DNA from: Pectinophora gossypiella
Taxonomy: Eukaryota > Arthropoda > Insecta > Lepidoptera > Gelechiidae
Reading direction: 5' to 3'
Length of the DNA stretch: 64,000 nt
Assembly (NCBI RefSeq): GCF_024362695.1
Contig: NC_065414.1
Coordinates: 8,511,501-8,575,500, forward strand
In this document: piece after piece, positions 1 to 12,771 of the stretch
How the letters are laid out: the number at the start of each line of letters is the position of its first letter
Position numbering within the stretch: the stretch's first letter is position 1
The notes under the pieces: generated by a model
Seen by the model: the letters and a program-made list of their open reading frames with translations, nothing else
Database searches by the model: none
Told to the model about the DNA's origin: nothing
Made by a program: the position numbers and the translations under genes

Positions 1-66
1 CCATCCATAGGGTAGGCCCGTGCCTCAGCAGTGGGGACGTTAATGGGCTGGTGATGACGTAGTATT
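1..66 (+). repeat. 3' tail of a LINE/SINE family
   Basis: The first bases carry a variant of the taggcccgtgcctcagcagtg tail also seen near 7150, 9800, 15760, 38620, 60430 and 62020, followed by a ctggtgatgacg-like end. Only the 3' end of the copy lies in the window, so its family cannot be fixed. Confidence 0.6.
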
Positions 67-796
67 TATTATTCTTTATTGTATGCAACTAGTAGACGAA
101 AGCAGCAAGAATAAAATACGAATCCATAATACTTAGACGGAACACAAAATATTAATTGAAAAATTACCACTATGATTTGTTATGAAGCTCTCGCTGTCTA
201 GGATTTATATGAAATCCATCGTTTAAAAACGAACTGTTCAAAACGTTCAATGTTCTGTATGTAATCTATCAACTCACGCTTGGTGCAATTGATCACAAAA
301 GTGTTGCGTATTTACAATCTTCAGACCATCTCTACAAGTATCTTCTACGCATATTTGGCAAGACTCACCAATTTCAATTACTAAGTCAATGAAATGTCAA
401 CTGAATCACTAATGAACATAACTTTGCAACCGTCTTTGAATATTCAATCCCAAATTCTTCCTAACTACCCCATTGTGGAAGATAGTCTTTAGTAGAGCCG
501 CTTCATTGGAGCGTTTGTTATTGAACAATGTTAAGTGTAGCGAATTATGAATGATCAAAGAAATTATACTGCTCAGTAATTATGGGACGTGAGTAATTGT
601 TTTCCAAATCATTTGCGGTACAATAATTGTTTTGAGCCTTGAAGCTCTTGGGGTTGCCAATAATTATTAACCCTAAATATATTATAAGTATAGTCCGCTT
701 TACAAACTCAATGGGTTGCAACTCCACCTAATTAACGAGTGAAATCGGAGGCAAATTTAAAATAATAAGTCATTGCTTTAAAACATATTTGAAACT
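67..796. other. AT-rich stretch without recognised feature
   Basis: I see no coding exon, RNA gene or repeat here. The one short open frame (545-727, minus) has no recognisable motif. Confidence 0.5.
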
Positions 797-955
797 GGGG
801 GGTTAAAATGGCCACATCAAAGCAATTCATCTAAGAAAGCAATATTGCTATTTGACATTTTGTTTGCATTGCGCACTTACTTTTATATGCGCAAATGTCA
901 AATTGCAATATTGTTTTCTTAGATGAATTGCTTCGATGTGGCCATTTTAACCCCC
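797..955. mobile_element. MITE-like foldback element, family 1
   Basis: About 160 bp with terminal inverted repeats of roughly 60 bp. The left end begins gggggttaaaatggccacat and the right end is its near-perfect complement. A small inner palindrome around gcgcacttacttttatatgcgc fills the centre. It has no coding capacity. A one-arm relative lies at 58185-58288 inside an intron of gene C, so this is a dispersed family. I could not fix a target-site duplication. Confidence 0.8.
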
Positions 956-1717
956 GTTGATTACGATAAGTAAGTATACTTATCAAAACAGATCAACGTC
1001 TGAAGGAGACGGTTAACGGTTTTCCAATATTTATATTATAATTATCATTTTGTAGACAAAAAATGTAATTATAATAAAATAAAAATATATATATACAGGA
1101 TGTACATATATATGTATATAGATGTGGTAGAACGTCACGATCACACTTTGATCGTAATAACGTGGTGGACGCTCGCTTTTTGTTCCACCCCGTTTGAGGT
1201 CTCTAAGCCTCCGGGAATTTAATATTTCGAAGTCTGCAAGTGATGTTCCGAGATTCCGAGGTTTAAGATGATCCTGTTTTCGAAAGGGAAAGTTTGACGT
1301 AATCCGCAGAATAATTTGCTGAAGACAACTGACACAGACTAATCCTGTGGAGGGATCAACGACTAATCGACGACAAGTCAACCGATCACCGTTCAATTTA
1401 CTTACTCATCGGGTTTCGTAATTTGGTAAAATTTTGATGGACATGTTAACACAACATTGAACTGAACACAAACAAGTTAGAGAACATGGTTCATCCAATC
1501 ATTGCATTAAGAACGTCAGGACGAAAAGTATTACTACTTTTGTCGACTGTCCACTTTTGTAATGAAATCTACTAAAAAATCACATAACGTACACACAGGT
1601 CTTAAATTGGTCACGTTCTTGAGCTTTTCTAAATTACCTACTAGAATTATTTTGTAGAGCCATAATTAGGTTTACAACTATTATATTAGTACATGTTTTA
1701 AGTTTACGCGGTTATTA
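956..1717. other. no recognised gene
   Basis: A 121-codon open frame runs on the minus strand (1396-1031), but its C-terminal third is low-complexity (Tyr/Ile/Phe) and I recognise no domain. It may be a repeat relic. Nothing else is supported. Confidence 0.4.
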
Positions 1718-1936
1718 TCATAATTAAAACACATAATAACGGGTCCTTACCGCGTTTAAATGGGGATATGAGACTCCCGATATTTCGACACTGTTGCAAG
1801 TACCATGATCACGGGATGACTGATGAGATTCTAGTGGAGTAGGTAGATCCATAATTTTCTACGGGAGTTTTTTTCGGGAGTCTCATATCCCCATTTAAAC
1901 GCGGTAAGAACCCGTTATTATGTGTTTTAATTATTA
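1718..1936. mobile_element. MITE-like foldback element, family 2
   Basis: Terminal inverted repeats of about 60 bp: the left arm reads ataattaaaacacataataa and continues through gggatatgagactcccga, and the right arm (about 1876-1935) is almost its exact complement. The non-coding centre of about 90 bp includes gccatgatcacggg-like sequence. A partial relative lies at 32140-32240. Confidence 0.8.
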
Positions 1937-2326
1937 TATTAGTATACGATCGAAAAAAAATAAGTAGGTCATAGTACTTCCTTAGCTATGTTACATACTT
2001 ATGATCTCGGATAAATAATGTCTTAGAGATAGACTCACGGGTCACATACTGTTTCATTCAATGTTTTATTTGTGCTGGGCTGGTAATATTCCATAGACTT
2101 GTACCATAGAATAAAGAATAACCTGGGGTCCTTTAAATCACGGGTGAATAGGCATTTTTCTGGGTAAGCTCGTTCCATCGTTGATCTTTTATTCTTCTCG
2201 TGGAAGAACGAAGTCAAGAGCAAACCCATCTTAATAAAAAAAAATACTACGTATTTGTAGAACGGTCATTCTCGTCTCGCATCAGTGCAGATTAGATTAA
2301 GTATTGTAAAAATACTTTCCAGAAAA
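1937..2326. other. no recognised feature
   Basis: AT-rich sequence. A 64-codon minus-strand frame (2229-2035) has no recognisable domain. Confidence 0.4.
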
Positions 2327-2667
2327 GCCGTGGTAGCCCAGTTGGTAGAACACGTGAGAGGCAACTCCAACTTCGAGGTCGCAGGTTCGATTCCAGCACA
2401 GGCCTAAACCAATAATTGTCGAATTTGTTATTGAATTCATGTTTGGATCATAAATGATTATCACCTGCTCAGCGGTGAAGGAAAACATCGTAAAAGAAAC
2501 CCACATTCAGAGAAATGCATTTTCGGAGGTATGTGACCTAACCTGTATTGGGCTGGTTTGCCCTTCGCGGGTTGGAAGGTCAGACAGGTAGTCGCTTCTG
2601 TATTAAACCGGACCTGTCAAATCTTCAGGTTAGGTAAGCGGACCCTATGAAAAACGGGATAATGCTA
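2327..2667 (+). mobile_element. tRNA-derived SINE, family A, near full length
   Basis: The head reads gccgtggtagcccagttggt, an A-box-like stretch, followed at about 2384 by a B box (ggttcgattcc). The body continues with a central region also seen at 11986-12245, 30346-30562, 57110-57290 and 63642-63850, and ends caggttaggtaagcggaccc then acgggata. The head cannot close a seven-base-pair acceptor stem, so it is a SINE promoter rather than a tRNA gene. Confidence 0.8.
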
Positions 2668-4420
2668 GGGATATGTGATTGTAGAAGTGCTTTCTATGGC
2701 TTATTCACTACTTAGCCAATATACTGAAACACTGATGTAGGTATAACTGTAAACCCATATTAATTGATTTTCCATGCTTCTACAATTTAAAATGACGGTG
2801 CAGGCATGAATTAGAGATGCCTTTCACCTTTCACGAACAGCCAATACATCTCGGATGAACGCAATTTCATATTTTCTCTATCACGTCACGACGACGTCGA
2901 CATGTCAGAAGGCAATTTGGCCCGATCTTCACAGTAGTTCATATCAATCAATTGGTAACATTTTGGCGTTTTACATATTGACTTTTGATATATCTACTAA
3001 TTCAACACTATTTACAGGTTAGCCTCAGAAAATATGTAGGTATTTTTTCAAGCACATGAGCTATCTCACGATGTTTTCCTTCACAATCATCCCAATATCT
3101 AGGCGTGACTCGTTCCATTTTTGAATATACTTATTTGTGCTCTCTTCTTTCATTTAGTAATTTACTCCAACAGCTGTCCTTATTCCTTAGCGAACAGTGT
3201 CGCCGAGATACCTACAAAATTGACTCCATATACAAAAAAAAATCCTTCAAAGGTCCCACTTGAATCGTAAATTGAACCCAAATAACCTAATAATAGAACT
3301 CCAATTACTCCTTTATTCTTTACGAATTTACGTACACGCGTATTTGATAAAAGATTTTCTGGAAACAATATCTTTTAAGCGACACACACGTAGTTACAAA
3401 GTAAGTGTTTCTCGTCATGACTATTAGCAACATTTCATAAGGTTCATATGAACTGTTCTTGAGAATGTCACTCGAATACGGGAAATGTTCGCATTCGTCC
3501 ATCGAGATCAATAAGGAGGAAATGAAATACGAACTCGGAGAAATACGTAGCCTGGATATCAGGTCGGTACATAATATATCATCCAGCAGATCGGAAAGAA
3601 AATTTACTCCTTTGTTAGGTAGTCTAGAGCGAAATGAAGGATTGTCTAGTACTTACCGTGAAAGAAAAGAAAAGGTGAGATTGTGTTATACGAACCATAA
3701 TCGAATAAGAAATTACGTCTGTCTAATCGAATAAGAAATCTGTCATCCTCCTACGTATGGTCTGGGACACAATGAAATAATGTCGTAGAATCGACATTGT
3801 CTCATACCTATTCATGTTAAACTTTATTATAGTAAATTATTTATATCATTACACAGTTCAAAACTTAAGATTATTAACGTCTATGTTATACTAAACTATA
3901 CTTTTGGCGGCGAGGGTGTGCTGCCGCCAAAGTATGTTGTGTTGGAAGTTGTATATATGCGTCTTGCCGTGTAAACTTCGATACCGCGTTTCACGACTGC
4001 TTGAAGACTGCATTATTGAATGTGGCGCCATCTGTTACATGTGAGCGGAACTAGGTGGCCAACTAGTTGGGTCCGCTACATCCTTTTGCAAACAAAATTA
4101 TTTATTGGTTACTCATCATTATAAATTATTTTTCTTCATCAATTTGATGAACTATTTATCGGCGATTGGTTGATGACCTGTCTGTTATATGTTATCTTTT
4201 GATGCCTTATGCTTGTAATATATTCAAGTAATCCCAAACATAAATGTTATTAAAGCAATAAAGTTGATTTTGAAATTGTCCTTAACCTTGTCTGTTCAAT
4301 CCAGTGATTATGATTACGAGTAGGTATATTAAATTAGAATATTTATACGGTTCACTTATCTGTTTAACGAAGTTGCATTAGTAATGACGAAATATCATAT
4401 TAATATTAAGTAAGTAATTT
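2668..4420. other. no confirmed gene; one weak candidate exon
   Basis: Mostly AT-rich sequence. The frame 3465-3734 (plus) opens at an ATG and contains a charged, non-repetitive peptide of about 90 residues with a possible splice donor (aaag/gtgaga) at 3675. There is no good acceptor before it and no recognisable domain, so I do not call it a gene. Confidence 0.3.
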
Positions 4421-4532
4421 AATAGTAAGTAAGTAGTATATGAGCCATGTAAGGGGCCTTTGGCGGCTCTATCATAACCCTGACACCAGGGTTGATGCGG
4501 TTGGTATTCTACCTCACAACCCACATGATAAT
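4421..4532 (+). repeat. SINE family B fragment (3' half)
   Basis: Contains the ggcctttggcggctc and ccctgacaccagggttgatg motifs that recur at 27298-27405 (minus), 36838-37080 (plus) and 49010-49172 (minus). The tRNA-like head is missing. Confidence 0.7.
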
Positions 4533-4669
4533 AAGTATTCAAAAGTTAGCATAGTATTCAAGAGGAATGAGCACCGTTTCTCATATCAACGACAAGTGAC
4601 TGAACGCATAGTACGTATAGAATAGTCGTTGAGATTAATTATGTAAAGCAATGGAAAGTCTGTGTGGTA

Positions 4670-4691
4670 TCTCTCTCTCTCTCTCTCTTCT
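4670..4691. repeat. (TC)n microsatellite
   Basis: About ten uninterrupted TC dinucleotides. Confidence 0.9.
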
Positions 4692-6110
4692 CTGAGTTTT
4701 ATTTTTTGTTACCCAAGGTAGCAACTAAGTATAGTCATGAGCAATATCATGTACCCACTTTAGAACTCTGTCGCACTATCATATTTGACATTTAATGAGA
4801 CTTACGGTTTAATTTGTCAAAAAAGTTAATGTGACATGGTCCCAAATTGTATACATATTAATGCTCGTGACCGTACATGTCAAACTTTTTAAAATGAAAC
4901 CACCATGAAGAATGATATCGACAGCAAGTCAACGGGATCTGAAAAAGGAAATAGAACAATAGATTCGGGGCTCAGAACAAAGTAGGTAAGGGTTTTAACC
5001 TCTCATCTGTCGAGATAACAGACACAATAGATTGTGTCTGGTCGAGATCTGCGTTCCGTCTGACAAGAAATTTAGAGTATTTACGTAAAGCATCTTGGCC
5101 TCATTCTCGAAGATATTTATTTTACATCCGTATTTATACAGCGAAATATTTCTCAATAAGAAATACGATATTATTTTTCGAAGGCAAAAACAAAAGGCGA
5201 AAGAACAATATGGGTAGGGGAAAATTCGTTAATCTCATTTGCAGCTCGGGGAAACGAAAGTTTATTTAATGTGTTAAGTGCTGTTAATTGCTCCATAAAT
5301 AAAGTTTCGGCTTAATCGTTGGCTGAGATCGCTAAGGAAACTCGGCGAGGAAGCAAGATGGTGATTTCTCAATATAAATGGCTTATTAATATAACTTGCG
5401 CCATTTTCGTGTTAGAAGATTGTAAGGCCAAGTACACGTGAGTGTGTATGATGTATTATTATATTATCTAGAACTTGTAAACTAGTTAGTCTTGTCTATT
5501 ACAAATTAACGATAGATTAAAGAAAAGAACAGCGTAAACGCAGTCAAAAAATGAACTTCATTTAAGAAGGTATTTAATTTAGTAAGTAACTGTCTTTTGA
5601 AACTTGTATCTATGGGTTAAAGATAAATTTATAAAATGCTAATCTAGAAATAGAAGTCAGAGTACGATGATCAAAATCAATCTCAATTTACTTTTCAACT
5701 AATTTTCGAATTTTATTTATGAATTAAGTAAGAATGAGTACGACGTTTGACCGCTTTTATTGATGACGTCACAGGACAGTATTTCCATACACACTCCAAA
5801 GAAAACTTTCGTTTTGATGGTTCGTAAAAAGTATCTCATTTGATGAGGTTGTCAAGTAGCCTTTTGGTTAGATTTGTAAGCCCGTTAACAAGATTAAAAT
5901 TCGAAACAGACAGAACAGGACAAAGTAACTCTTAATGGCATTTCCAATTTAAAAGCATCACTGCTCTAATAAAAGATCTGTAACTTGTAACTTGAAAATA
6001 CTGCTAAGAAAACGATATATGCTAGGAGAGAATTTAAAGAAACTGTTACAACTAGGTAATATAATACGCTTTAATAGCAATAAAGCTGCGATGACGCGAT
6101 GGGAGAAAGC
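4692..6110. other. no recognised gene
   Basis: AT-rich sequence. The only structure seen is a short perfect hairpin near 5020-5042 (agacacaat, two-base loop, attgtgtct). Confidence 0.4.
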
Positions 6111-6111
6111 G

Positions 6112-6245
6112 TGCCTTGCATTTCATGTTCGCAGGTTCGAATCCCGCAATGAATTTGTTTTCTTACTCAACATACATACATAAACTCACGCCTATTTCCC
6201 ACCGGGGTAAGCAGAGAGAGAGAGAGAGTTTCTTACTCAACTTAT
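6112..6245. repeat. SINE head fragment followed by LINE tail
   Basis: A tRNA B-box-like motif (ggttcgaatcc) lies at about 6135 on the plus strand. It is followed at 6180-6215 by acgcctatttcccaccgggg, the reversed 3' end of the LINE family also seen at 14008-14250. A short GA repeat follows. Confidence 0.55.
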
Positions 6246-6721
6246 TGATTAAGAAAAACCTCGTGAGACATCATAATGATTATACATCCAAGAAAGAAAA
6301 AAAACATATTCGGGTACATTAACGCCGAAAAGAACATACGTGTTGTACGTAAACGATAATGAATATTTTCGCCCCTATCCTTTTTTCTCAATTTATCTGC
6401 TTCGAGGGTTAAATATTTTGTGAGATATTTCAAGTGTAGAAAATATAAAAAAATAAAACTTTAAAATATTTAGTCTTACACATAGGTAAGGTACCTCTAC
6501 CATTAGGTGACCATGTTTCAAATAAATGATCAGTTAATGTTATTGTACTAATTATGTCACATATTTGATATCGCGCGAAAAACACAATCGTAAGATACCG
6601 TTCGTCGTATCGTTTTCTAATTCTTAAAACACAGATTCGTCTAGTTTAAGAGTCAGAGACTTCAAAACATTTTTGTAAATTTCTTTTTGAATAAAGATTA
6701 TTATTATTTTATTATTATAAC

Positions 6722-6786
6722 ACAACATAAGCTCACGACTATATCTTAATTGGGGTAGTCACACCTCACCGAGCTTTCTGTTAAAA
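6722..6786 (+). repeat. interspersed repeat V, fragment
   Basis: Shares the cataagctcacgactatatc and accgagctttctgtt motifs with copies at 34505-34680 (minus), 43503-43690 (plus) and 49715-49880 (plus). Confidence 0.6.
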
Positions 6787-7099
6787 ATTGTGTCGCGCGA
6801 AATACGAAATCACATTCACTATTACCTATAAACGAGGTGAAATCCACGAATTCGTTTTTATCACAAAGAAACACTGTTCCTGTTTGTAACTAGTGCAATT
6901 ATTTTACAAGTGCTTTTAGGCGATAAGTCTGTACTTAAGCTAAAACGAGCGCACCTCGTTTCACGAATACTTGAATACCCAGGAAATACTAACATTTTAA
7001 ACGTTGGGTAACTTTAAAGCTACCTTTCTTGACGAAAGTGTTGAAACTACTTACTTTGAACACTTTTCTTGTATAACGATATAATTATTATGAGCGATT

Positions 7100-7192
7100 A
7101 CTTAGTAATCACACCTGGAAACCTGGAGAGAGTCCTGGAAGAAATGGAGGGAGGCCTTTGCCCAACAGTGGGACACTTTAGGCTCGATAAGA
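7100..7192 (+). pseudogene. LINE ORF2 C-terminal stub
   Basis: In one plus-strand frame the sequence reads WRESWKKWREAFAQQWD and ends at a TAA near 7190. This is the usual C-terminal end of a lepidopteran RTE-like ORF2, in which the gcctttgcccaacagtggga tail is itself coding. Only the last 30 or so codons remain, so it is a 5'-truncated insertion. Confidence 0.6.
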
Positions 7193-9695
7193 TAATTATA
7201 AGAACATGATATTAAAGAGGTACAATTTTTCGCAGTATTAGAATATCTTATCGTACAAAGATTGGACAAATATAGCTCAGTAAATAATGCTCGTTCACCA
7301 GAAATGTTCTGAGGCGAATGATGAAATTGGAAAAGATGAAAGAAGAGTGCAAACACTGCGGCGATTCGTGATCGATCCTCGTGGGGTAGGTATTCGGTTA
7401 AAGTATACAGAGTAAACACAAAAAGGACGGTTTACCTTAACTTCGGACTTTAATGGTATGCGTTTCTTCTTCTTGTAATTATTTTTTGTCAATCCACATC
7501 GCCACAGACGCCTGGAACCTCAATCTTTAGATAAAACTGATTCGATGGTCATTAGACCGCTTTGACTCGGGCAACGGAGATAAGAAGGGCATGTAATTTA
7601 TTACGTAGTAAAACTCTTTTATTTGACCAGCCTTAGCTTAGAATCTTTTTCTTGCTTCTTTTAGTTTTAATGTCGGATTTCTCCTTCTTGAAATAAGTAC
7701 TAAAAGAATTTCAAGCGCTTTCTTTGCTTTACAAAGGCGACTTTTTAATGTTGAAGGACCTTTTGCCAATAGTTGGAATTAAATGAGCTTCTGATAGTTC
7801 CGGCGAGTTTAATTAATTGAATAGTTCTGTGTATACGATGAACGCAGTTTAACAAGGCCTGCGGCGGGGGTGGCTCATTCGGGGAACCCGCAATATGGCC
7901 GGACTGTAAGTAAAATTTGATTAAATAGTTGTACACTGTCGCTTTAATATTACATTCACGTACCTTTTTATTTACTACTTACAACTAAGTAATGTTTTCA
8001 AATGAGTTTCCACGGTTCAAATACTTAATACCTGCTACCTATCTACTCGTATGACGAGATTGTTAATTTTCAAAAATATAATTTAGCAAAGCCTATGTAT
8101 TGTAAATTTTTGAGATGATGATGATGATGAATAATTCTTACCAATTAATGATTATGATGATAATCTACTTTATTACAGCTGCTTATCTCACGGTACCTTA
8201 CTCTATATCTGTATCGTTGTTTCCCTTTGTGTGCAATAAAGTATTTCTATATTATATAAGTATTTATATTTTTTTTTGTATAAGCAGAAAGAAAAACCTA
8301 AGTAATGAAAGCGCATTAGTCATAGAACTGCACTCGAGCGCCTGAATCCAAAGCTTAGAGCGGGAAATCTCAAGACGGAACCATCAACACTATTTGTCTG
8401 AACTTTTACTGGCTCTAATAACTTAGAAGATAATCCCATGGCACAGAACACTCGCCATTCTTTCTTATTTACGTTGGATTTAGTGAGTCGCTAACGCTAT
8501 TGCGAACTAGTTACACCCGGGCAATCAGACTAAGCTGGAAACACATAGAGGCGGCATCGGAAACGTTCACATAATTTGTCGCGCCGTATTTTCATACAAA
8601 TTCCCGCTCCGTTTGCAGTACTGTTTGTTGGTATGAACACCAGCAAAGTCAACGCTTGGACCAATAAATGCAGCGACTGCCGCATCTACAGACAGATATA
8701 GGTAATCCTTTATGTATGAAATTACTAGTTAGTGTCACTATACTGAATTTATTGTTAAGAATGGAGTGTCATAAATCAACAGGTAAGAAACAACAAAATC
8801 CTTAATTTTAATTTATAAAATTCATCAAAACGATCAATTGTTTCGTAGTTACGATTTTAAAATATTAGCATAAGATCTTCCTATTTAACTTTAGTGTGAC
8901 CTTCAGTAACTAAATAACAAAAAAATTGACTAGTAACGTTTCGCTACAGCAAAGCTCTATGCATAAATACATACATAAACACACGCCCATAATCCCTGCA
9001 GAAGGTGGGTAAGGTTACTGTGCCCAACTATCAGACTTCCTTGTGTTCCTAAAAATAAGAATTAGAATTGTACCATCTTTGTCTTCTAGTAGCATAACAC
9101 TGAAACATTCTGTAAAAGTCGGACAGAAATATAAATAAATTGGAAAATCATCGTTAGGCATGAAGTTTACAACTTTACTGGAGTCGAGGCGTCTATGCCT
9201 TGTTTTCATTTTGTCGTCAGCAGAAACGGAATCGTATAATGGTCTTCAATGGAACCTCGACTCTCTTACTCCTGGTGGTAAAAGCATGTTTCTATTATGG
9301 GATTAACTGTCTGAAAAACTGATATTAGGCAGCTAAATTACTCAATTGTATACCAATCTTTTATGTTTATTTTTATTTTTTTTTAAGAACGTCTAGGGCC
9401 CTGTGCCGAAGTTTTTCTTGCAGCTTCTTTTCCCCGGCTATACAGGTTGTGAGAAGCTGCAGTAGTTTTAGGCGGATGAGACGTTCGTTATGTAAAAATT
9501 GAGGATTCAAAGTGTAATATGTTACCTACTGAATAAAGATATTTTAGAATTTGAATTTAATTTGAATTCTTAAAGGTAATATAAGGAAGATAAGCGCCTT
9601 TTGATAATCCGTGCCTCGACAATTCTTGACGGTGTGACTATCGCACTTAAGACAATATCACGCAACTTTAAAAAACAATACATGAATATGAGTAT
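7193..9695. other. no recognised gene
   Basis: About 2.5 kb of AT-rich DNA. It includes a short ATG trinucleotide run at 8116-8130 and a LINE-tail-like scrap at about 8965-9015 (cacacgcccataatccctgc). The open frames here are short and without motifs. Confidence 0.4.
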
Positions 9696-9699
9696 GTAT

Positions 9700-9845
9700 G
9701 GGTAGGCCCGCTACAAGGTGGACCGACGATCTGGTGAAGATCGCGGGAAGCCGCTGGATGCGGGCAGCGCAGGACCGATCGTCGTGGAGATCCTTGGGGG
9801 AGGCCTATGCCCAGCAGTGGGCGTCATACGGCTGATGATGATGAG
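9700..9845 (+). pseudogene. RTE-like LINE ORF2 C-terminal stub
   Basis: One plus-strand frame reads RWTDDLVKIAGSRWMRAAQD, then an Arg/Ser/Trp stretch and GEAYAQQWASYG. This is the conserved C-terminus of an RTE-type ORF2, followed directly by a gatgatgatga tail. A second, very similar stub lies at 38550-38668. Both are 5' truncated. Confidence 0.75.
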
Positions 9846-10774
9846 TATGTATGAAAATGAACCTTTCCTGTATTTTATGAAGAATACCAATACAATAAAC
9901 TTAGGTTCTGGTACAATGCAGGCCGCAACGCTGTCAAGCGCAGAGCCTCGCTCATTTGTCAACAGTCCGATATAACAGGTTAGCTAGCTAACCGCTAGTG
10001 ACGCCATTTGCATTCGTTCGCAGCTAACTTTACTTCATTATTCTGTGACATAGTATAATTTATAATGGAGCTTTACTCTAGCTGTATTAGTCTGAAGTCT
10101 GAGCTGAAATGCATGCGTAGTTAAATGATTTGCACGGTTTTCATGCATTTTGTATCGCCTAATGGGTAATCAAGTTGTACTAAAGAAACATTAGCTGAAG
10201 ATCTAAAACTCATTCAATATTTCTTGATTATAATGAATATATTGGAGCAGTAGCACGATGGCATTAGCTCTGCACCCATAAAAGCAAAGGCCATTATAAC
10301 TAAGTACTTTCTTAGTAGTGAGACGAACATTAGACCATTGGGTATAGGAAAAGGTTTTCACGTTAAATACGCCGCAAAATAATAATTCCACTTGTTTAAC
10401 GAGTACACGATATGAAATACTGTTTCTCTTTAAATACGCTGGAAAATCCTGGTAATTATCAATACCCAGAAATGAGGTTAAGTATACATATTAGTATTTT
10501 AAATATGTTTCATTACTAATAATAACTCTTTACAGTTATTACTCATAACATGTGGTTCGAAACGAATATTAATTTCCAAACAAAATTGCAATTACAGCCA
10601 ATTTATAGTTGGATTTGTGACTGATAATATTTGAATATCTGTAATGCACATTTGTAATTTGGCTCTCTTAATTAAAAACGTAAAATGAACACTTTGATAA
10701 ACATAGAAATAAATTCAGGTGGATTTGTATTCTCTGTTTACAAACATGACATAACGTAATATAAACAGCTAAAA
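9846..10774. other. no recognised feature
   Basis: AT-rich sequence without a supported exon or repeat. Confidence 0.4.
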
Positions 10775-10925
10775 TGTATTACGTCCCACTGCTTGGCACG
10801 AGCCTCGTTTCAATCAACAGGAGGGAGAATATGGAGTATACTCCACCACGTTGCTCCAGGACGGGTTGGTGGAAATGTGTGGGATTATAGCCCGGGACTA
10901 ACGGCTTAATGTGCCCAAAATCATC
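10775..10925 (-). repeat. SINE family B tail, minus strand
   Basis: Reverse complement of the tail variant seen at 15612-15800 and 61860-62062: tattacgtcccactgcttgg, a ggagtatactcc block, and tagcccgggactaacggctt. The head is absent. Confidence 0.65.
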
Positions 10926-11985
10926 TTAGCAAGTAACTGGTCCGTCTATATGTTAACTCGTTACACTTAAACCGCTGTACTGATTTCATCTTTCATATAA
11001 TGGTCGATCATATGGCAATACTTGATATACTTACACACAATCCCATATTCGGTATAAAAAAAGTTTTCTAATTATTTACATTTGTTCTGTAAACATTCTC
11101 GAATGTTTCGGAACTTTTAATTTGATTAAACGGGTCTTTTTTGATGGATGGGCGTGCTAGTCTTTAGAGGCGGTTTGAATAAAGCTCGCGTGGGGCCTAC
11201 CTCACGCCACGATCGGATATCGAATGGGTGTGCGATTTTAGTATAAAGTTGCCAGTATCAGAACATATATTATACAAGTTCGACGTTAGATTTTTTTATG
11301 ACATCATCATCTCCATCGCCTCCCTAACGTCATCCCGTCCATCACGGGACACGCTTACCCACGTTTACTGTTTTAATGACGTCAAAACTCACAATTTCAT
11401 GCTAACAAAGACATTTTGTCATCTATAGATATTAAATCTTCACTAGTTTGGCACAGAAATTGCATCGCGCCGTGAGAACGCTCGTATGAAATGAACCAGC
11501 AAAACATACGAGTGCTACTATGTGATTGATCGGTTTGTTTTCGTTCATTCGTTTCCATTTTGTTCGAAGCAAATCTATCCCCGCATTCATTTCGACGGAC
11601 GCTGTTTGTACTTTAATTTTTGTTTTTTACAAGATTTATGTTTTGGAATTTAAATGTCAGAAAATTTTGCTAAAGTAAAACAATACAAAACTGTTGTAGC
11701 AATAATTTGTACATAATTACGTTGACAATTGAAAATGTACAAAAAGGTGGCATTTTTAATAACTAGCCATAAATAGATAAACGATTTAGCCAAAGATATA
11801 TGACATTTAATTATATGATGGAAGTATTCAAAGGCGATGAGCGCGAGGACAGAGTCATTTTACAGTAAGTAACTACATTTTAGTTATTTTAGAAACAAAA
11901 GAAGGAAAAGCTACTAAAGTTAAAATTCTTTGTACAATTTTGCGACTCTTCTAGTGTTGTAATAGCTTTCAGTATTACTCACAAA
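10926..11985. other. no recognised gene
   Basis: AT-rich sequence. The short plus-strand frame at 11228-11428 has no motif. Confidence 0.4.
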
Positions 11986-12245
11986 AACATCATCATCATC
12001 ATCTCCGCTCCGCTTGTTCCGGGTCCGCTTACCTAACCTGAAGATTTGACAGATTCGGCTTTTTACAGAAGTGACTGCCTGTATAACCTTCCTACCGGCG
12101 CAAGGAAAACCAGCTCAATACAGGTTAGGTCACATACCTCCGAAAATGCATTTCTCGGGAAACCTCCTCACTATGTCTTTCTTCGCCGCTAAGCACGTGA
12201 TACGTGTTTATGATTCAAATATGAATTCGAAAACAAATTCGACAA
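11986..12245 (-). mobile_element. SINE family A copy, minus strand, partial
   Basis: Reverse complement of the family A body: ggtccgcttacctaacctga, then tcacatacctccgaaaatgc, ending in the tcgacaatgatt region. It lacks the tRNA-like head. A short (CAT)n run at 11988-12003 abuts its 3' end. Confidence 0.75.
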
Positions 12246-12683
12246 TGATTAATCACAAAACCACACAACGGGAGTCCTTATTGCGATTTCTTCCAAGCAT
12301 TTCTTTGAATTATTTCTATTGGCGAGGTAATTTAAGTACACATAAATAAATAGGTAATTATTTTAGAACCAGGCGGAAATAAGTAATTATAATTAAGTAA
12401 GTAGTTACAACAAAGTATACACATTCCAGATTAGAACAGTAGGTACGTCGTAACTTTGCCGTAAGTGGATTTACTGCCATTACTCGTATCAGATACATTG
12501 TTGTTGATTGCTATGTAAAAATGTATGTACTTATCAAAATCTCAAGTGTATTGTAAACATAAAGGTAAAAGTGTCTTTTCAATTACAGTATACAGAGAAA
12601 ACTACCGACATAAAACTAGACACACCATTTTAATAAAACCTGTTCTCATCTGACAACAGACCTTCCTCGCCTTTGCACAACTC
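12246..12683. other. no recognised feature
   Basis: AT-rich sequence without supported structure. Confidence 0.4.
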
Positions 12684-12771
12684 GCATTCTGAGAAGTTGG
12701 CATTTTGAGAAGTTGTCATATTGAGAAGTTGGCATATTGAGAAGTTGTCATATTGAGAAGTTGGCATTTTG
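12684..12771. repeat. 16-bp tandem repeat
   Basis: About five copies of a 16-base unit, ttgagaagttggcata. Two sub-variants, ending ggcat and gtcat, alternate along the array. No open frame uses the period. Confidence 0.85.

Noticed and set aside
12684..12771. CRISPR array
   Set aside because: The repeats are 16 bases with no unique spacers, in a eukaryotic context.
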